Shown: positions 18,165-27,144, counted from the stretch's first letter. The stretch is DNA of 64,000 nucleotides from Alphaproteobacteria bacterium (GCA_021325375.1 JAJPHG010000041.1:1-64000); one strand, 5' to 3'. The notes: generated by a model not told the origin, from the letters alone. Numbers and translations: made by a program.

Positions 18165-19105
18165 GCCTGCCCCGCCTTGTCGTGGCCGTTGCCGCGCGAA
18201 ACCACGGCGTTGACGATGGCAGGCGGCGGCGAAGCCTTCTTCGGGCGCGAGCGCTTCATCATCAGATGCACGATGCGCGACAGCGTCTCGCGCATGTCGT
18301 GGCGCTTGACGACCATGTCGAGCAGGCCGTGCTCGAGCAGGTATTCGGCGCGCTGGAAGCCTTCCGGCAATTGCGCGCGGATGGTCTGGGCGATGACGCG
18401 CGCGCCGGTGAAGCCGATCTGCGCGCCGGGCTCGGCGATCTGCACGTCGCCCAGCATCGCATAGGACGCGCTCACCCCGCCGAAGGTCGGATCGGTGAGC
18501 ACGACGATGTAGGGCAGCGCCGCCTCGCGCAGCATGTCGACGCAGATCGTCACGCGCGGCATCTGCATCAGCGAGAGGATTCCCTCCTGCATGCGCGCGC
18601 CGCCGGAGGAGACGAAGAGAATGAACGGCCGCTTCTCCTCGACCGCCGCCTGCATGGCGCGCACCAGGCCCTCGCCCACGCCCATGCCGAGCGAGCCGCC
18701 GAGGAAGTCGAACGGCTGCACCGCGACCATCACCGGCATGCCTTCCAGCGTGCCGCGCGCGGCGGTGAGCGCTTCCTGGCGCTGCGTCTTGGCGCGCGCC
18801 GATTTCATCTCGTCGGGATATTTCTTCTCGCCGCGGAACTTGAGCGGGTCGGCGGCGACGGTGGGATAGGCGAGCTCCTCGAACTGTGCGCCGTCGAACG
18901 TATAGGCGAAGCGCTCGGCCGGGCCGATGCGCATGTGGAAGCCGCAGGACGGGCAGACATGCTGCGCCGCGATCAGGTCGCGGTGGAAGATCATCTCGCC
19001 GCAGGACGGGCATTTGCGCCACAGGTTCTCCGGCGTGTCGGAGCTGCGCGAGCCGCCCATCAGGCCTTTGATCCGTGGGCGGACGAAATTGGCGATCCAG
19101 TTCAT
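18161..19105 (-). CDS. accD: Acetyl-CoA carboxylase carboxyltransferase beta subunit
   Basis: 314 residues. The N-terminal zinc ribbon has Cys32, Cys35, Cys51 and Cys54 (KCPSCGEM and VCPSCGFHM). The crotonase-like core shows SSGGARMQEG and the oxyanion-forming glycines. With AccA it transfers the carboxyl group from biotin to acetyl-CoA in the first step of fatty acid synthesis. The C-terminus has a lysine- and proline-containing tail (RPKKASPP). It lies 9 nt after trpA and overlaps folC, matching the standard alphaproteobacterial order. Confidence 0.96.
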   Translation of the reverse strand: MNWIANFVRPRIKGLMGGSRSSDTPENLWRKCPSCGEMIFHRDLIAAQHVCPSCGFHMRIGPAERFAYTFDGAQFEELAYPTVAADPLKFRGEKKYPDEMKSARAKTQRQEALTAARGTLEGMPVMVAVQPFDFLGGSLGMGVGEGLVRAMQAAVEEKRPFILFVSSGGARMQEGILSLMQMPRVTICVDMLREAALPYIVVLTDPTFGGVSASYAMLGDVQIAEPGAQIGFTGARVIAQTIRAQLPEGFQRAEYLLEHGLLDMVVKRHDMRETLSRIVHLMMKRSRPKKASPPPAIVNAVVSRGNGHDKAGQA

Positions 19106-19114
19106 GACTCGATA

Positions 19115-19933
19115 CTACACATCTTTGTCGCGCGCCGCATGCACGGAATTCGCCAGTTCGGCACAGAATTCCGTCACATTCGCGGCCAGGCGCGGATCAT
19201 TAACATTGCGGAAGACCCGTTCCACGATGGCCGTGCCGACCACGACCCCATCGGCGAACCTCGCGACGCGCCCCGCCTGTTCCGGCGTCCTGATGCCGAA
19301 GCCCACCGTCACCGGCAGGCGCGTGCGCGCGCGCAAAGCATCGATCGAGGCCTCCACGTCCTCAGCCTCGATCGGCTTGGTGCCGGTGATGCCGGCCATC
19401 GACACATAGTAGAGATAGCCGCTCGCGCCGGCGAGGATGGTGTCGAGGCGCTTGGCATCGCTCGTCGGCGTGACGAAGCGCACCACGTCGAGGCCGTGCA
19501 CCGATGCCGGCGCGCGCAGCACCTCGTCCTCCTCCGGCGGCAGGTCGACGATGAGGAACCCGTCGATGCCCGCCTCGGCCGCGTCCCTGACGAAGCGCGC
19601 GGTGCCGTAGGCGTGGATCGGATTGTACGAGCCCATCAGGACCAGCGGCGTCGCCTTGTCCTCTTTGCGGAACTTGCGGACCATGTCGAGCACCTTGGGC
19701 AGCGTCATGCCGCTTGCGAGCGCGCGCAGATAGGACGCCTGGTTTACCGGCCCGTCCGCCATCGGATCGGAGAACGGGATGCCGAGCTCGATCAGGTCGG
19801 CGCCCGCCTTCGGCAGCGCCTTGAGCAGCGCCAGCGCGGTGTCGAAATCCGGATCGCCCGCGGTGATGAACGGCACGAAGGCGGAGCGGTTGGCCTTTTT
19901 CAATTCGGCGAAACGGGAGGAGATACGGCTCAT
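19115..19933 (-). CDS. trpA: Tryptophan synthase alpha chain
   Basis: 272 residues beginning at ATG 19933 (MSRISSRFAELKK), which matches the family start; the open frame upstream is only the repeat element. The catalytic residues Glu49 (LIELGIPFSDP) and Asp60 (PMADGP) are present. It cleaves indole-glycerol phosphate and channels indole to TrpB. Between it and trpB lies a 139-nt gap with a long inverted repeat, unusual for a tightly coupled enzyme pair. Confidence 0.95.
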   Translation of the reverse strand: MSRISSRFAELKKANRSAFVPFITAGDPDFDTALALLKALPKAGADLIELGIPFSDPMADGPVNQASYLRALASGMTLPKVLDMVRKFRKEDKATPLVLMGSYNPIHAYGTARFVRDAAEAGIDGFLIVDLPPEEDEVLRAPASVHGLDVVRFVTPTSDAKRLDTILAGASGYLYYVSMAGITGTKPIEAEDVEASIDALRARTRLPVTVGFGIRTPEQAGRVARFADGVVVGTAIVERVFRNVNDPRLAANVTEFCAELANSVHAARDKDV

Positions 19934-19937
19934 TTCC

Positions 19938-20060
19938 ACCCTCCCCTTGAGGGAGGGTCGAAAAATGCGAAGCATTTTTCGGGGAGGGGTGAGCAGGTTG
20001 CGCGATACCCCTCCCCGAAGCGCTTCGCGCTTCGACCCTCCCTCAAGGGGAGGGTCGGAT
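19938..20060. repeat. Long inverted-repeat element between trpB and trpA
   Basis: Two arms of about 50 nt in opposite orientation read outward-inward: the left arm starts ACCCTCCCCTTGAGGGAGGG near 19938 and the right arm ends with the complementary CCCTCCCTCAAGGGGAGGG near 20057. Each arm has its own small central hairpin (AAAATGCGAAGCATTTT at left, AAGCGCTTCGCGCTT at right), which is where the arms differ. A fragment of the same core recurs at 62534-62554. This looks like a dispersed, non-coding palindromic element, and its in-frame readthrough explains the spurious N-terminal extension of trpA. Confidence 0.7.
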
Positions 20061-20072
20061 GACGGTGCTTGC

Positions 20073-21287
20073 TCATATCCTCTCCCCCAGCGCATGCGCG
20101 ACCGAGAAGACATCCTTGTCGCCGCGGCCGGAGAGGCACACCGCGATGAGCTTGTCCTTCGCCATCTGCGGCGCGGTGCGCATCACGTGAGCAATCGCAT
20201 GTGCGGATTCCAGCGCCGGGATGATGCCTTCGAGCTTGGAGAGAAGCATGAAGGCTTCCAGCGCGTCCTTGTCGGACGCCGAGAAATACTGCACGCGGCC
20301 CTGGTCCTTGAGCCAGGCATGCTCCGGCCCCACGCCGGGATAGTCGAGGCCGGCCGAGATCGAATGCGCCTCGCGGATCTGCCCGTCGCGGTCCTGCAGC
20401 AGATAGGAGCGCGCGCCATGCAGCACGCCGGGCGAGCCTTTCGACAAGGTCGCCGCGTGGCGCTCGGTGTCGAGGCCGTCGCCCGACGCCTCGACGCCGT
20501 GGATCGCGACCTCGGCGTCGTCGAGGAAGGGATGGAACATGCCGATCGCATTCGAGCCGCCGCCGACGCAGGCGATGACGAGATCGGGCAGCCGCTTCTC
20601 CTTCACCATCATCTGCGCGCGCGTCTCGCTGCCGATCACGGTCTGGAAATCGCGCACCATCTCAGGATAAGGGTGCGGCCCCGCGGCCGAGCCGATGATG
20701 TAGAACGTGTCGTGGACGTTGGCGACCCAATCGCGCAGCGCCTCGTTCATCGCGTCCTTCAGCGTGCGCGAACCGGATTTGACGGGGCGAACTTCCGCGC
20801 CGAGCAGCTTCATGCGGAAGACGTTGGGCTTCTGCCGCTCGATGTCGACCTCGCCCATATAGACGATGCAGGGAAGCCCGAAGCGCGCCGCCACCGTCGC
20901 GGTCGCCACGCCGTGCTGGCCCGCGCCCGTCTCGGCGATGATGCGCGTCTTGCCCATGCGCCGCGCGAGAAGGATCTGGCCCAGGCAATTGTTGATCTTG
21001 TGCGCACCGGTGTGGTTGAGGTCCTCGCGCTTCAAATAGATCTTCGCCCCGCCCAGACGCTCGGTCAGGCGCTCGGCGAAATAAAGCGGGCTCTCGCGCC
21101 CGACATAGTCCTTGAGCATCGCGCCGAGCTCGGCCCTGAAGGCGGGATCGTCCTTGGCCTCGCCATAGGCGCGCTCGAGATCGAGGACGAGCGGCATCAG
21201 CGTCTCGGCGACGAAGCGCCCGCCATAGCCGCCGAAATGGCCGCGCGCATCGGGACCGCTGCGGTAGGAATTGGGAGGGATGCTCAT
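20073..21287 (-). CDS. trpB: Tryptophan synthase beta chain
   Basis: 404 residues. The PLP lysine is Lys97 in [32 protein letters not shown] (phosphate cup) and the late HAIAH and SGRGDKD segments are all intact. It condenses indole with serine to tryptophan. The start ATG at 21287 overlaps the trpF stop as ATGA. The frame is open further upstream but only as a shadow of trpF. Confidence 0.96.
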   Translation of the reverse strand: MSIPPNSYRSGPDARGHFGGYGGRFVAETLMPLVLDLERAYGEAKDDPAFRAELGAMLKDYVGRESPLYFAERLTERLGGAKIYLKREDLNHTGAHKINNCLGQILLARRMGKTRIIAETGAGQHGVATATVAARFGLPCIVYMGEVDIERQKPNVFRMKLLGAEVRPVKSGSRTLKDAMNEALRDWVANVHDTFYIIGSAAGPHPYPEMVRDFQTVIGSETRAQMMVKEKRLPDLVIACVGGGSNAIGMFHPFLDDAEVAIHGVEASGDGLDTERHAATLSKGSPGVLHGARSYLLQDRDGQIREAHSISAGLDYPGVGPEHAWLKDQGRVQYFSASDKDALEAFMLLSKLEGIIPALESAHAIAHVMRTAPQMAKDKLIAVCLSGRGDKDVFSVAHALGERI

Positions 21288-21916
21288 GCGCGCGCCTGCC
21301 TCACGAATTCGCGGATCATCGCCGCACTCTTGATGCCGGGCGCGGTCTCGACGCCCGAGGACACGTCGACGCCCGCGGCCCCGGACGTTGCGATCGCGCG
21401 CGCGACATTGCCCGCGTTCAGCCCGCCGGCGAGCAGCCACGGCCGCGAAAAATTCCGTCCACGGAGCAATTGCCAGTCGAAGGAAGCGCCGTGCCCGCCG
21501 GGAAACGCGGCGCCGGCCGGCGCCTTGGCGTCGAACAGCAGCATGTCGGCGTCGTGCTCGGCGACGCGGGCGAGGTCGCCGGCATCGGCGAGCTGGAACA
21601 CCTTGATCACCGGCACGCCGAAGCGCGAGCGGATCTCGGCCGCGCGCGCGGGCGTTTCGCCGCCGTGGAGCTGGAGGAAGTCGGGCACCGCCGCCTCCAT
21701 CGCCACGCCGATCTCGGCATCGCCGGCATCGGCGAAGAGCGCCACCAGCTTGACGCGTCCGCGCAGACGGGCCGCGAGGGTGCGCGCCTGCTCCGGGACC
21801 ACATTGCGCGGAGATTTCTTGTGGAAATTCAGGCCTACGAAATCCGCGCCCGCCTCGGCCGCAGCGTCCGCCGCCTCGAAGCTGTTGATGCCGCAAATCT
21901 TGACCAGCACGCCCAT
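21284..21916 (-). CDS. trpF: Phosphoribosylanthranilate isomerase
   Basis: 210 residues from ATG 21916 ([10 protein letters not shown]), with the catalytic Cys8 in KICGI and the general acid in ALFADAGD (VALFADA). [14 protein letters not shown] and the C-terminal GGLNAGNV and GVDVSSGVE phosphate-binding loops complete the TIM barrel. It isomerises PRA to CdRP in tryptophan synthesis. It is the first gene of the trpF-trpB-trpA-accD-folC run; the anthranilate synthase genes are not in the window. Confidence 0.94.
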   Translation of the reverse strand: MGVLVKICGINSFEAADAAAEAGADFVGLNFHKKSPRNVVPEQARTLAARLRGRVKLVALFADAGDAEIGVAMEAAVPDFLQLHGGETPARAAEIRSRFGVPVIKVFQLADAGDLARVAEHDADMLLFDAKAPAGAAFPGGHGASFDWQLLRGRNFSRPWLLAGGLNAGNVARAIATSGAAGVDVSSGVETAPGIKSAAMIREFVRQARA

Positions 21917-22088
21917 GGGGTGGCGCTTATCGCCCCGCCCGCTTGCGAAATCAAGCAAACCGTGGCTGCCCCGTTTCGGTCGCAATTGCGTCACGGAACG
22001 GCCTTGCGCCGCTCTGGAACCGGCGGCGTCGCGGATCGTTGGAAACGACGGTTAAGGCTGGCGCGTCCACCACCAGGGAGAGACTCAT

Positions 22089-22490
22089 ATGTTGATGAAA
22101 TCGCTTTTGGCCGCCGGCGCGCTGATCCTGTCCGGTTCGGCCGTCCTGGCGCAGGACTACGACAACTCCTACGGCGCAGGCCCGAACGAGAGCATCGAGG
22201 TCATCGCGCCGCGCATCCGTCCCGACAACAGCTCGATGGCGCCGACCTCGGCCACGAAGCTCACGGTCCAGGTGCGTTACGACGATCTGGATCTCACCAC
22301 GCGCGACGGCGCGCGCGAGCTCAGGAGCCGCGTGCGCGACGCGGCGCACAATGTCTGCGAGACGCTGGAAGCGCGCTTCCCGATTCCCGCCGTGCCGCAG
22401 GAGCCGTGCTACCGGACCGCCGTCTCGTCCGGCCTCGCCCGCGCCGACAACGCGATCAGCGACGCGCGGCATGGGGATTACGAGTACTAG
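22089..22490 (+). CDS. UrcA family exported protein
   Basis: 133 residues with a signal peptide (ending SAVLAQ, about residue 22). The pattern KLTVQVRYDDLDL, TRDGARELRSRVRDAA, HNVC and a later Cys (EPCYRTAVSSGL) matches the UrcA family, small exported alphaproteobacterial proteins of unknown role with one conserved Cys pair. It is monocistronic, followed by a perfect hairpin. Confidence 0.8.
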   Translation: MLMKSLLAAGALILSGSAVLAQDYDNSYGAGPNESIEVIAPRIRPDNSSMAPTSATKLTVQVRYDDLDLTTRDGARELRSRVRDAAHNVCETLEARFPIPAVPQEPCYRTAVSSGLARADNAISDARHGDYEY

Positions 22491-22503
22491 AAGCAGCTTT
22501 AAT

Positions 22504-22534
22504 CGTCATGGCCGGGCTTGACCCGGCCATGACG
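22504..22534. terminator. Perfect 13-bp hairpin, bidirectional terminator or dispersed repeat
   Basis: Arms CGTCATGGCCGGG (22504-22516) and CCCGGCCATGACG (22522-22534) surround a 5-nt loop CTTGA. It lies between the convergent urcA-family gene and the gene at 22542-23315. The same sequence type is a common dispersed palindrome in alphaproteobacteria. There is no T-run, so termination is inferred from position. Confidence 0.6.
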
Positions 22535-22541
22535 GTGTGGG

Positions 22542-23315
22542 CTACGCCTTCGGCTTCTCGCCCTTGCGCAGCACGTAGCGGTTGGCCTTGTTCGGGCCGA
22601 GCCTCAAGCCCTTGCCGACGGGCTTGCGGTATTCGCTGCGGTGGCCGCGGCGGTCTTCTTCGGCGAAGCGCTTCTCCTTGGCCTTCGAGCCGAATTTCTG
22701 CGACACCTTGCCGTTCTGCATGAGGATCATGTAACCGCCCTTGGTCATCGAATAGGGCGCCTTGAGGCGGCCGAGATGATCGTACTTCGTGCCGGCGGGA
22801 TGCTTGAACGGCTCGAACCAGGCGGGATGCACGAAGTTCGACATCGGTATGCCGTCGACCTCGAACGTATCCTCCTCGACCGCATCGCACATCTCATAGG
22901 CGTATTCGGTGCCGTCGCTCGCCTGCGCCCAAAGATTGGCGACCGGATCGATCGCCATCTCGAACAGCTCGTGGCACGCGGTCACGCTCACCTGCTCGTG
23001 GTCGTCGATCGTCGTCTTGACGAAGATCTTGGCGACCGGCTGGCCCTTCTTGGTGAGATCGTGATAGCCGAGCGCGCCCGCCTGGTCGGCGTCGTCGAAA
23101 TAGATGAGCTGCCAGTCCGAGGGCTTGGCTTCCTTGGTGTTGTAGAGCTTCACCGGATAGCCCCAGATCGGCACGAAATACGTGTCGTAGCATTTCTGCA
23201 GCGCCGCGGTGAGCTTGTCGAAATCGACGCCCAGCGGCGTCTTGGCCTTGTTGATGCAGGCGATGGTGACCGAGCCGCCCTGTCCGGCCTGCGCCGCGCG
23301 GATGATGTCGTTCAT
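22542..23315 (-). CDS. Unknown protein with HExxE-like metal-site motif
   Basis: 257 residues from ATG 23315 (MNDIIRAAQAG). The strongest motif is TACHELFEMAIDPVAN, close to the (S)HE(x)LEM(x)xDP pattern I have seen in uncharacterised phage- and plasmid-borne proteins and suggestive of a metallopeptidase-like HE site; a distal third ligand is not certain. WQLIYFDDADQAGALGYHDL lies before it. The C-terminus is very basic (KAKEKRFAEEDRRGHR, KANRYVLRKGEKPKA), possibly nucleic-acid binding. No signal peptide. It is 41 nt downstream of the nucleoside-phosphorylase-like gene on the same strand, so the two probably form an operon. Function is not assigned. Confidence 0.5.
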   Translation of the reverse strand: MNDIIRAAQAGQGGSVTIACINKAKTPLGVDFDKLTAALQKCYDTYFVPIWGYPVKLYNTKEAKPSDWQLIYFDDADQAGALGYHDLTKKGQPVAKIFVKTTIDDHEQVSVTACHELFEMAIDPVANLWAQASDGTEYAYEMCDAVEEDTFEVDGIPMSNFVHPAWFEPFKHPAGTKYDHLGRLKAPYSMTKGGYMILMQNGKVSQKFGSKAKEKRFAEEDRRGHRSEYRKPVGKGLRLGPNKANRYVLRKGEKPKA

Positions 23316-23356
23316 GGCGTTCCCTTTCGCTGAAATTCGCCCCTCCCTGAAATCCG

Positions 23357-24517
23357 TCAGAGTGCCGCGATGCTCGCCCAGCACACGATGGCGCTGCACA
23401 CCGAGCTCCAGCGGCCGAAGCCCTTGTAGATCTGGGCCGCGAGCTTCTCCTGGTCCGTGATCGAAAGACTGCCCGAGGCGATCTGCGGGTCGGAGACGTT
23501 GCGGATCGCAAGCCAGGGCGGCGCCTTGTCGCCCATCTCCTTCGCGACCAGACCGAGCACGGCGTCGCCCATCTCCGACACCGTCCCCAGGCCCTTGAGC
23601 CCGTAATGGTTGCTCGACGTGTCGAAGCCGAAGAAATCGGTGGTCAGCACGCCGGTCTTGAGCGAGCGGGCGCCGGCCTTGATGATCTTGGGCTGGCGCG
23701 TGTTGTCCTTGGGAAGCTGGGCGGCGTTGGCCTTGAACAGGTCCTTCGCCTTGGTGAAGTATTTGGTGTTGGCGGCCGCGCTGGAATAGTGGTCGTGGGC
23801 GATGAGCTCGCCGTCGACCTTGAAGTTCTTGAACTTGGAATTGCAGTCGAAGGTGACGATGGAGCTCACCAGCACGTCGCCGACTTCCACGTCGGTGCCG
23901 ATGCCGCCGGCCGTGCCCGTGGTGATGACGAGCTTCGGCCGCACCTCCTCGACGATCTGCCGCCAGACCTCGATATTGGGCATTTTCGGCCCGTCCTGCG
24001 ACATGTGCGAGTCAGACTTGAACACCACGACCGACTTGCCGCCGATCTTCGTCGTCCAATAGGCGCCGAGCCGCTTGGCCTCCTTCGCGGGGCAGCCATT
24101 GCGCATGTCCTGCGAGATCTTCGCGTAATTGTGCGTGTAGGAAAGATAGTCGTTGCGCGAGTCCTTGCCCGGCGTCAGCACGCGGCTGAGCGCGTGGCCC
24201 TCGTCCACCGTCCAGGTGACGACGAGCACGTCGGCACGCGGCAGGGCCGAGCCCGCTTTCGGCGAGAGCTTCGTCGCGGTCTGCGGCGCCAGGCTCTTGG
24301 GCCAGGGGATGTCGGTGAAGCGCGACAGCCCCGTCGCCGTCGAGAAGGCGAGGAACTCGCGTCCCTCCGTGCCTTCGGAGTCGAAGTCGATGATCTCGCG
24401 CTGAAAGTCTTCGGACGTCTTAGGCGCCACGGCGCGCGCGAAGGTCGCGGCGGGCGGCGGCGTCTCGATAGGATCGAAGCCGAGGTTACGCTTTACCCAT
24501 TCGCGATCTGCGCGCAT
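23357..24517 (-). CDS. Nucleoside phosphorylase-superfamily protein
   Basis: 386 residues. Residues about 195-225 read LVITTGTAGGIG, VGDVLVSSIV, the phosphate/ribose-binding loop of the PNP/UDP phosphorylase fold. IRNVSDPQI carries the Ser-Asp dyad typical of MTA/SAH nucleosidases. However the ribose-binding ME-x-x-A motif appears as SEMGDAVLG, with Gly in place of the Glu, so the substrate may differ. An N-terminal about 150-residue region has no recognised domain, and the C-terminus is hydrophobic (SSVCSAIVCWASIAAL). It heads a two-gene operon with the HELFE-motif protein at 22542-23315. This stand-alone pairing is not the housekeeping mtnN context. Confidence 0.72.
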   Translation of the reverse strand: MRADREWVKRNLGFDPIETPPPAATFARAVAPKTSEDFQREIIDFDSEGTEGREFLAFSTATGLSRFTDIPWPKSLAPQTATKLSPKAGSALPRADVLVVTWTVDEGHALSRVLTPGKDSRNDYLSYTHNYAKISQDMRNGCPAKEAKRLGAYWTTKIGGKSVVVFKSDSHMSQDGPKMPNIEVWRQIVEEVRPKLVITTGTAGGIGTDVEVGDVLVSSIVTFDCNSKFKNFKVDGELIAHDHYSSAAANTKYFTKAKDLFKANAAQLPKDNTRQPKIIKAGARSLKTGVLTTDFFGFDTSSNHYGLKGLGTVSEMGDAVLGLVAKEMGDKAPPWLAIRNVSDPQIASGSLSITDQEKLAAQIYKGFGRWSSVCSAIVCWASIAAL

Positions 24518-24590
24518 GGCAGTCCCCCAAGACAGCTTGCCGGGACCTTGTAGTCTAGAAATTGTTCGGAAACAACCTATAATAGTTTAG

Positions 24591-25226
24591 TCAAATCCAA
24601 CCTTCGAGCCCTTCGCGGTTGTGCGTCTCGCGATAGGACGGCAGAGCACGCAGCCGCGCGACGTAGCGCGCGAGATGCGGCCAATCCATCGCCGTGCGCC
24701 CCATGTTGCGCGACCAGCGCGTGAGCATCGTCAGCAGGAAATCCGCAGCACTCATCCGCTCGCCGAGCATGAACGGCCGCCCGTCGGCGAGAAGCGCGTC
24801 GATCCGCTCCCAGGCTTTCTCGATGCGCGCCCGGGCCTGCGCCTTGGTGGCGTCGGCGTTCTGCGGCCCCGCGCCTTCATCGGCATAGAAATAGAGCCGG
24901 AACGCGGGCATCGCCGTGTTGGCGAGGAAGATCATCCATTGCAGATAGGAAGCGCGATCGGGCGCGCCTTGCGCCGGCGCGAAGCCGCGCTCGGGATGGC
25001 GCTCGGCCAGGATCATCAGCAGCGCCGCGGCTTCGCAATGGGCCGCGCCGTCGATCACCAGCGCGGGCACCTGCCCGCTCGGATTGATCGTGAGATAGGC
25101 GGGATCCTTCTGCTCGTTCTTCGCGAAATCGAGCGTCACGAACTCGAACGGAACGCCCAGCTCGATCAGCATCCAATGCACGCACATACTCGCGGTGCCC
25201 GGCGCGCCGTAGAGGACGGTGCTCAC
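24591..25226 (-). CDS. Glutathione S-transferase family protein
   Basis: 211 residues from a GTG at 25226 that overlaps the upstream stop as GTGA. The thioredoxin-like N domain shows LYGAPGTASMCVHW and the cis-Pro motif GQVPAL. The all-alpha C domain carries MSAADFLL (N-capping box) and LARYVARL. It likely conjugates or reduces small electrophiles; the substrate is unknown. The gene is translationally coupled to the DUF1801 gene and lies in a pyrF-DUF1801-gst run. Confidence 0.88.
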   Translation of the reverse strand: MSTVLYGAPGTASMCVHWMLIELGVPFEFVTLDFAKNEQKDPAYLTINPSGQVPALVIDGAAHCEAAALLMILAERHPERGFAPAQGAPDRASYLQWMIFLANTAMPAFRLYFYADEGAGPQNADATKAQARARIEKAWERIDALLADGRPFMLGERMSAADFLLTMLTRWSRNMGRTAMDWPHLARYVARLRALPSYRETHNREGLEGWI

Positions 25227-25669
25227 GCGCGTCTCGCCGCGGCGCGCGCGATCATCGTTTCGAGGATCTTGGTGTCGACGTCGGCGAGCTTCTTGATGTA
25301 GAGGCAGCCCTTGCCCGTCGCGTGCTTGCCGAGCTTGGCGAGCAGCGGCTTGTTGGGCGGATCCGTCGCCGCGATATAGAGCACCAGCGCGGGCTTGCGG
25401 GGCGAGAACGCCACGACCGGCATGTCGCCCTCGCGGCCGCTTTCGTAGACATAGTGATGCGAGCCGAAACCCACGATGCTCGGTCCCCACAGCTTCGGCT
25501 TCTCGCCGGTCGCTTCCTGCATCATCTTGACCAGCGTCTTGGCGTCGGCGCGCTTGGCCGCGTCGGGTATGGCGGCGATGAAGCCGGACACGCTGGCGGA
25601 GGTGGCCTTGGTCTTGTTCTCGCTGCCTTTGGCTTTGGCCTTGGCCTTGGCTTTCTTCTTCTCAGCCAT
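25223..25669 (-). CDS. DUF1801 domain protein
   Basis: 148 residues. A lysine/alanine-rich N-terminal tail (MAEKKKAKAKAKAKG) precedes a DUF1801-type domain: GFIAAIPDAAKRADAKTL, KLWGPSIVGFGSHHY and LGKHATGKGCLYIKKL. The domain is a small fold of unknown biochemical function. It overlaps pyrF by 8 nt and the GST gene by 4 nt, so it is expressed with both. Confidence 0.85.
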   Translation of the reverse strand: MAEKKKAKAKAKAKGSENKTKATSASVSGFIAAIPDAAKRADAKTLVKMMQEATGEKPKLWGPSIVGFGSHHYVYESGREGDMPVVAFSPRKPALVLYIAATDPPNKPLLAKLGKHATGKGCLYIKKLADVDTKILETMIARAAARRA

Positions 25670-26366
25670 GATCGAGGCTCTCCATGATCGCGCGCGCGGC
25701 CTGTGCCGGATCGGCGGCGCCGGTGATGGGCCGGCCGACGACCAGGATGTCGGCGCCGGCGCGCGCGGCCTCTACCGGCGTCATCACCCGGCGCTGGTCG
25801 GCAAGATCGGCACCCGCAGGACGGATGCCGGGCACGACGATGAGGAAATCCGCACCCAGGGCCCCACGCACCGCGGCGATCTCGCGCGCCGAGCACACCA
25901 CGCCGTCGAGGCCGCAGCTCTGCGCCAGCCTGGCCAGGCGCACGACCTGATCCGCCGCGGGGCCGAGCTGGCCGACCGGCTCGAGGTCCTTGTCGTCGAA
26001 GCTGGTGAGCACGGTCACCGCGATCAGCTTGACGGCCGGATTGACCGAGGACGCCGCCTCGCGCGCGGCGCGTAGCATCGCCTCGCCGCCCGAGGCGTGG
26101 ACGTTGAAGATCGCCACGCCCAGCCGCGCGATCTCGCGCGCGGCGCCGGCGACGGTGTTGGGGATGTCGTGGAACTTGACGTCGGCAAAGACCGGCAACC
26201 CCATCTCAACGATGGCCGCCACACCGTCCGGCCCCCGCGCGGTCAGGAATTCGAGCCCGACCTTGAGCCCGCCCACATAGGGCCGGACCGCCTTGGCCAG
26301 GTCCAAGGCGCGCTTGAGATCGGGAGTATCGATCGCGACGAAGACAGGGTTTTGGAATCGCGCCAT
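25662..26366 (-). CDS. pyrF: Orotidine 5'-phosphate decarboxylase
   Basis: 234 residues. The catalytic tetrad segment DVKFHDIPNTV (Asp-Lys-His-Asp) is intact, as are VAIDTPDLKRAL near the N-terminus and the C-terminal VVGRPITGAADP phosphate loop. It decarboxylates OMP to UMP. In related genomes it lies near ihfB and trpF, as here, with accessory inserts on both sides. It overlaps the DUF1801 gene by 8 nt. Confidence 0.95.
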   Translation of the reverse strand: MARFQNPVFVAIDTPDLKRALDLAKAVRPYVGGLKVGLEFLTARGPDGVAAIVEMGLPVFADVKFHDIPNTVAGAAREIARLGVAIFNVHASGGEAMLRAAREAASSVNPAVKLIAVTVLTSFDDKDLEPVGQLGPAADQVVRLARLAQSCGLDGVVCSAREIAAVRGALGADFLIVVPGIRPAGADLADQRRVMTPVEAARAGADILVVGRPITGAADPAQAARAIMESLDHG

Positions 26367-26466
26367 CGAGCCGCTCTTTAAGGCGCCGGAGCCGCTTGCG
26401 CAAGCGCGGGGTTGGGATCAACCTCCAGGACGCGCAACCGGATGGGAAACAACCGGAGGAACGGCG

Positions 26467-26778
26467 ATGAAACCCGTCGTGATCGCAGCGATGCTCGCGG
26501 CGCTGAGCTCTCCGGCCGCGGCGGGCAGCATGATAGGCCCGTCGATGTCGTCGCCGCCGCCAACCGCGCCGCAGGCGCAGCTGCGCACCGACCAGATGTC
26601 CCAAGCCGAGCGCGAGCACGCCAAGCGCCAGGCCGAGCTGCGCGGCAAGCTCCTGGCGCTGCGCGACGAAGGCCTGAAGCTGCGCGAGGCCGACGGCGGC
26701 ACCTTGACCGCCGAGCACCGCGCCTATCTGCAAGCCAAGCTCGACGCGCTGAACGCGCAAGCCCAGGCGCCGGAGTAG
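26467..26778 (+). CDS. Small exported protein with LREADGGTL module
   Basis: 103 residues from ATG 26467 with GGAGGA at 26455-26460. A signal peptide ends near SPAAAG. The C-terminal half, LRDEGLKLREADGGTL followed by EHRAYLQAKLDAL, is shared almost exactly with the next gene. The module is highly charged, predicted helical, and I cannot name it. It forms a two-gene unit with the paralogue 14 nt downstream and is divergent from pyrF. Confidence 0.6.
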   Translation: MKPVVIAAMLAALSSPAAAGSMIGPSMSSPPPTAPQAQLRTDQMSQAEREHAKRQAELRGKLLALRDEGLKLREADGGTLTAEHRAYLQAKLDALNAQAQAPE

Positions 26779-26792
26779 CGGAGGATCGGTTC

Positions 26793-27089
26793 ATGAGATA
26801 TGCGGTTTTCACCCTCGCCGTCCTGTTCGGCACTGCCGCTCACGCCACGGGTGCGAGCACGGTGCATCCCAATCTCAGGCTCCAGCCGACGCCCTATTCG
26901 GGCGCGGCGCGGCTGCAGCTGGGGACGCGCTACGACGCCTATGAAAGGATACAGACCGAGTTGCTGGGCTTGCGCGAGGAAGGGCTGAAGCTGCGCGAAG
27001 CCGACGGCGGAACGTTGAGCGACGGGCATCGCGCCTACCTGCAGGCCAAATTCGACGCCATCCTGGCGGAGCAGAAGCGCCTGCAGTAG
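26793..27089 (+). CDS. Small exported paralogue of the preceding gene
   Basis: 98 residues, signal peptide ending AAHA (about residue 18). Residues about 58-93 repeat the LREEGLKLREADGGTL and GHRAYLQAKFDAI module of the protein encoded at 26467-26778, while the N-terminal mature parts are unrelated. This points to duplication followed by divergence or to a mobile C-terminal module. Function unknown. Confidence 0.6.
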   Translation: MRYAVFTLAVLFGTAAHATGASTVHPNLRLQPTPYSGAARLQLGTRYDAYERIQTELLGLREEGLKLREADGGTLSDGHRAYLQAKFDAILAEQKRLQ

Positions 27090-27144
27090 GGCGCCTGCTG
27101 CGCATTGCCATTGAGCCGGGGCTTTCGCACAAGCCGCGCAATTC

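Noticed and set aside
16845-19022. Continuous 725-codon frame suggesting an AccD-FolC fusion
   Set aside because: The N-terminal part is a frame-shifted shadow of accD with no AccD motifs; folC starts at a GTG overlapping the accD stop.
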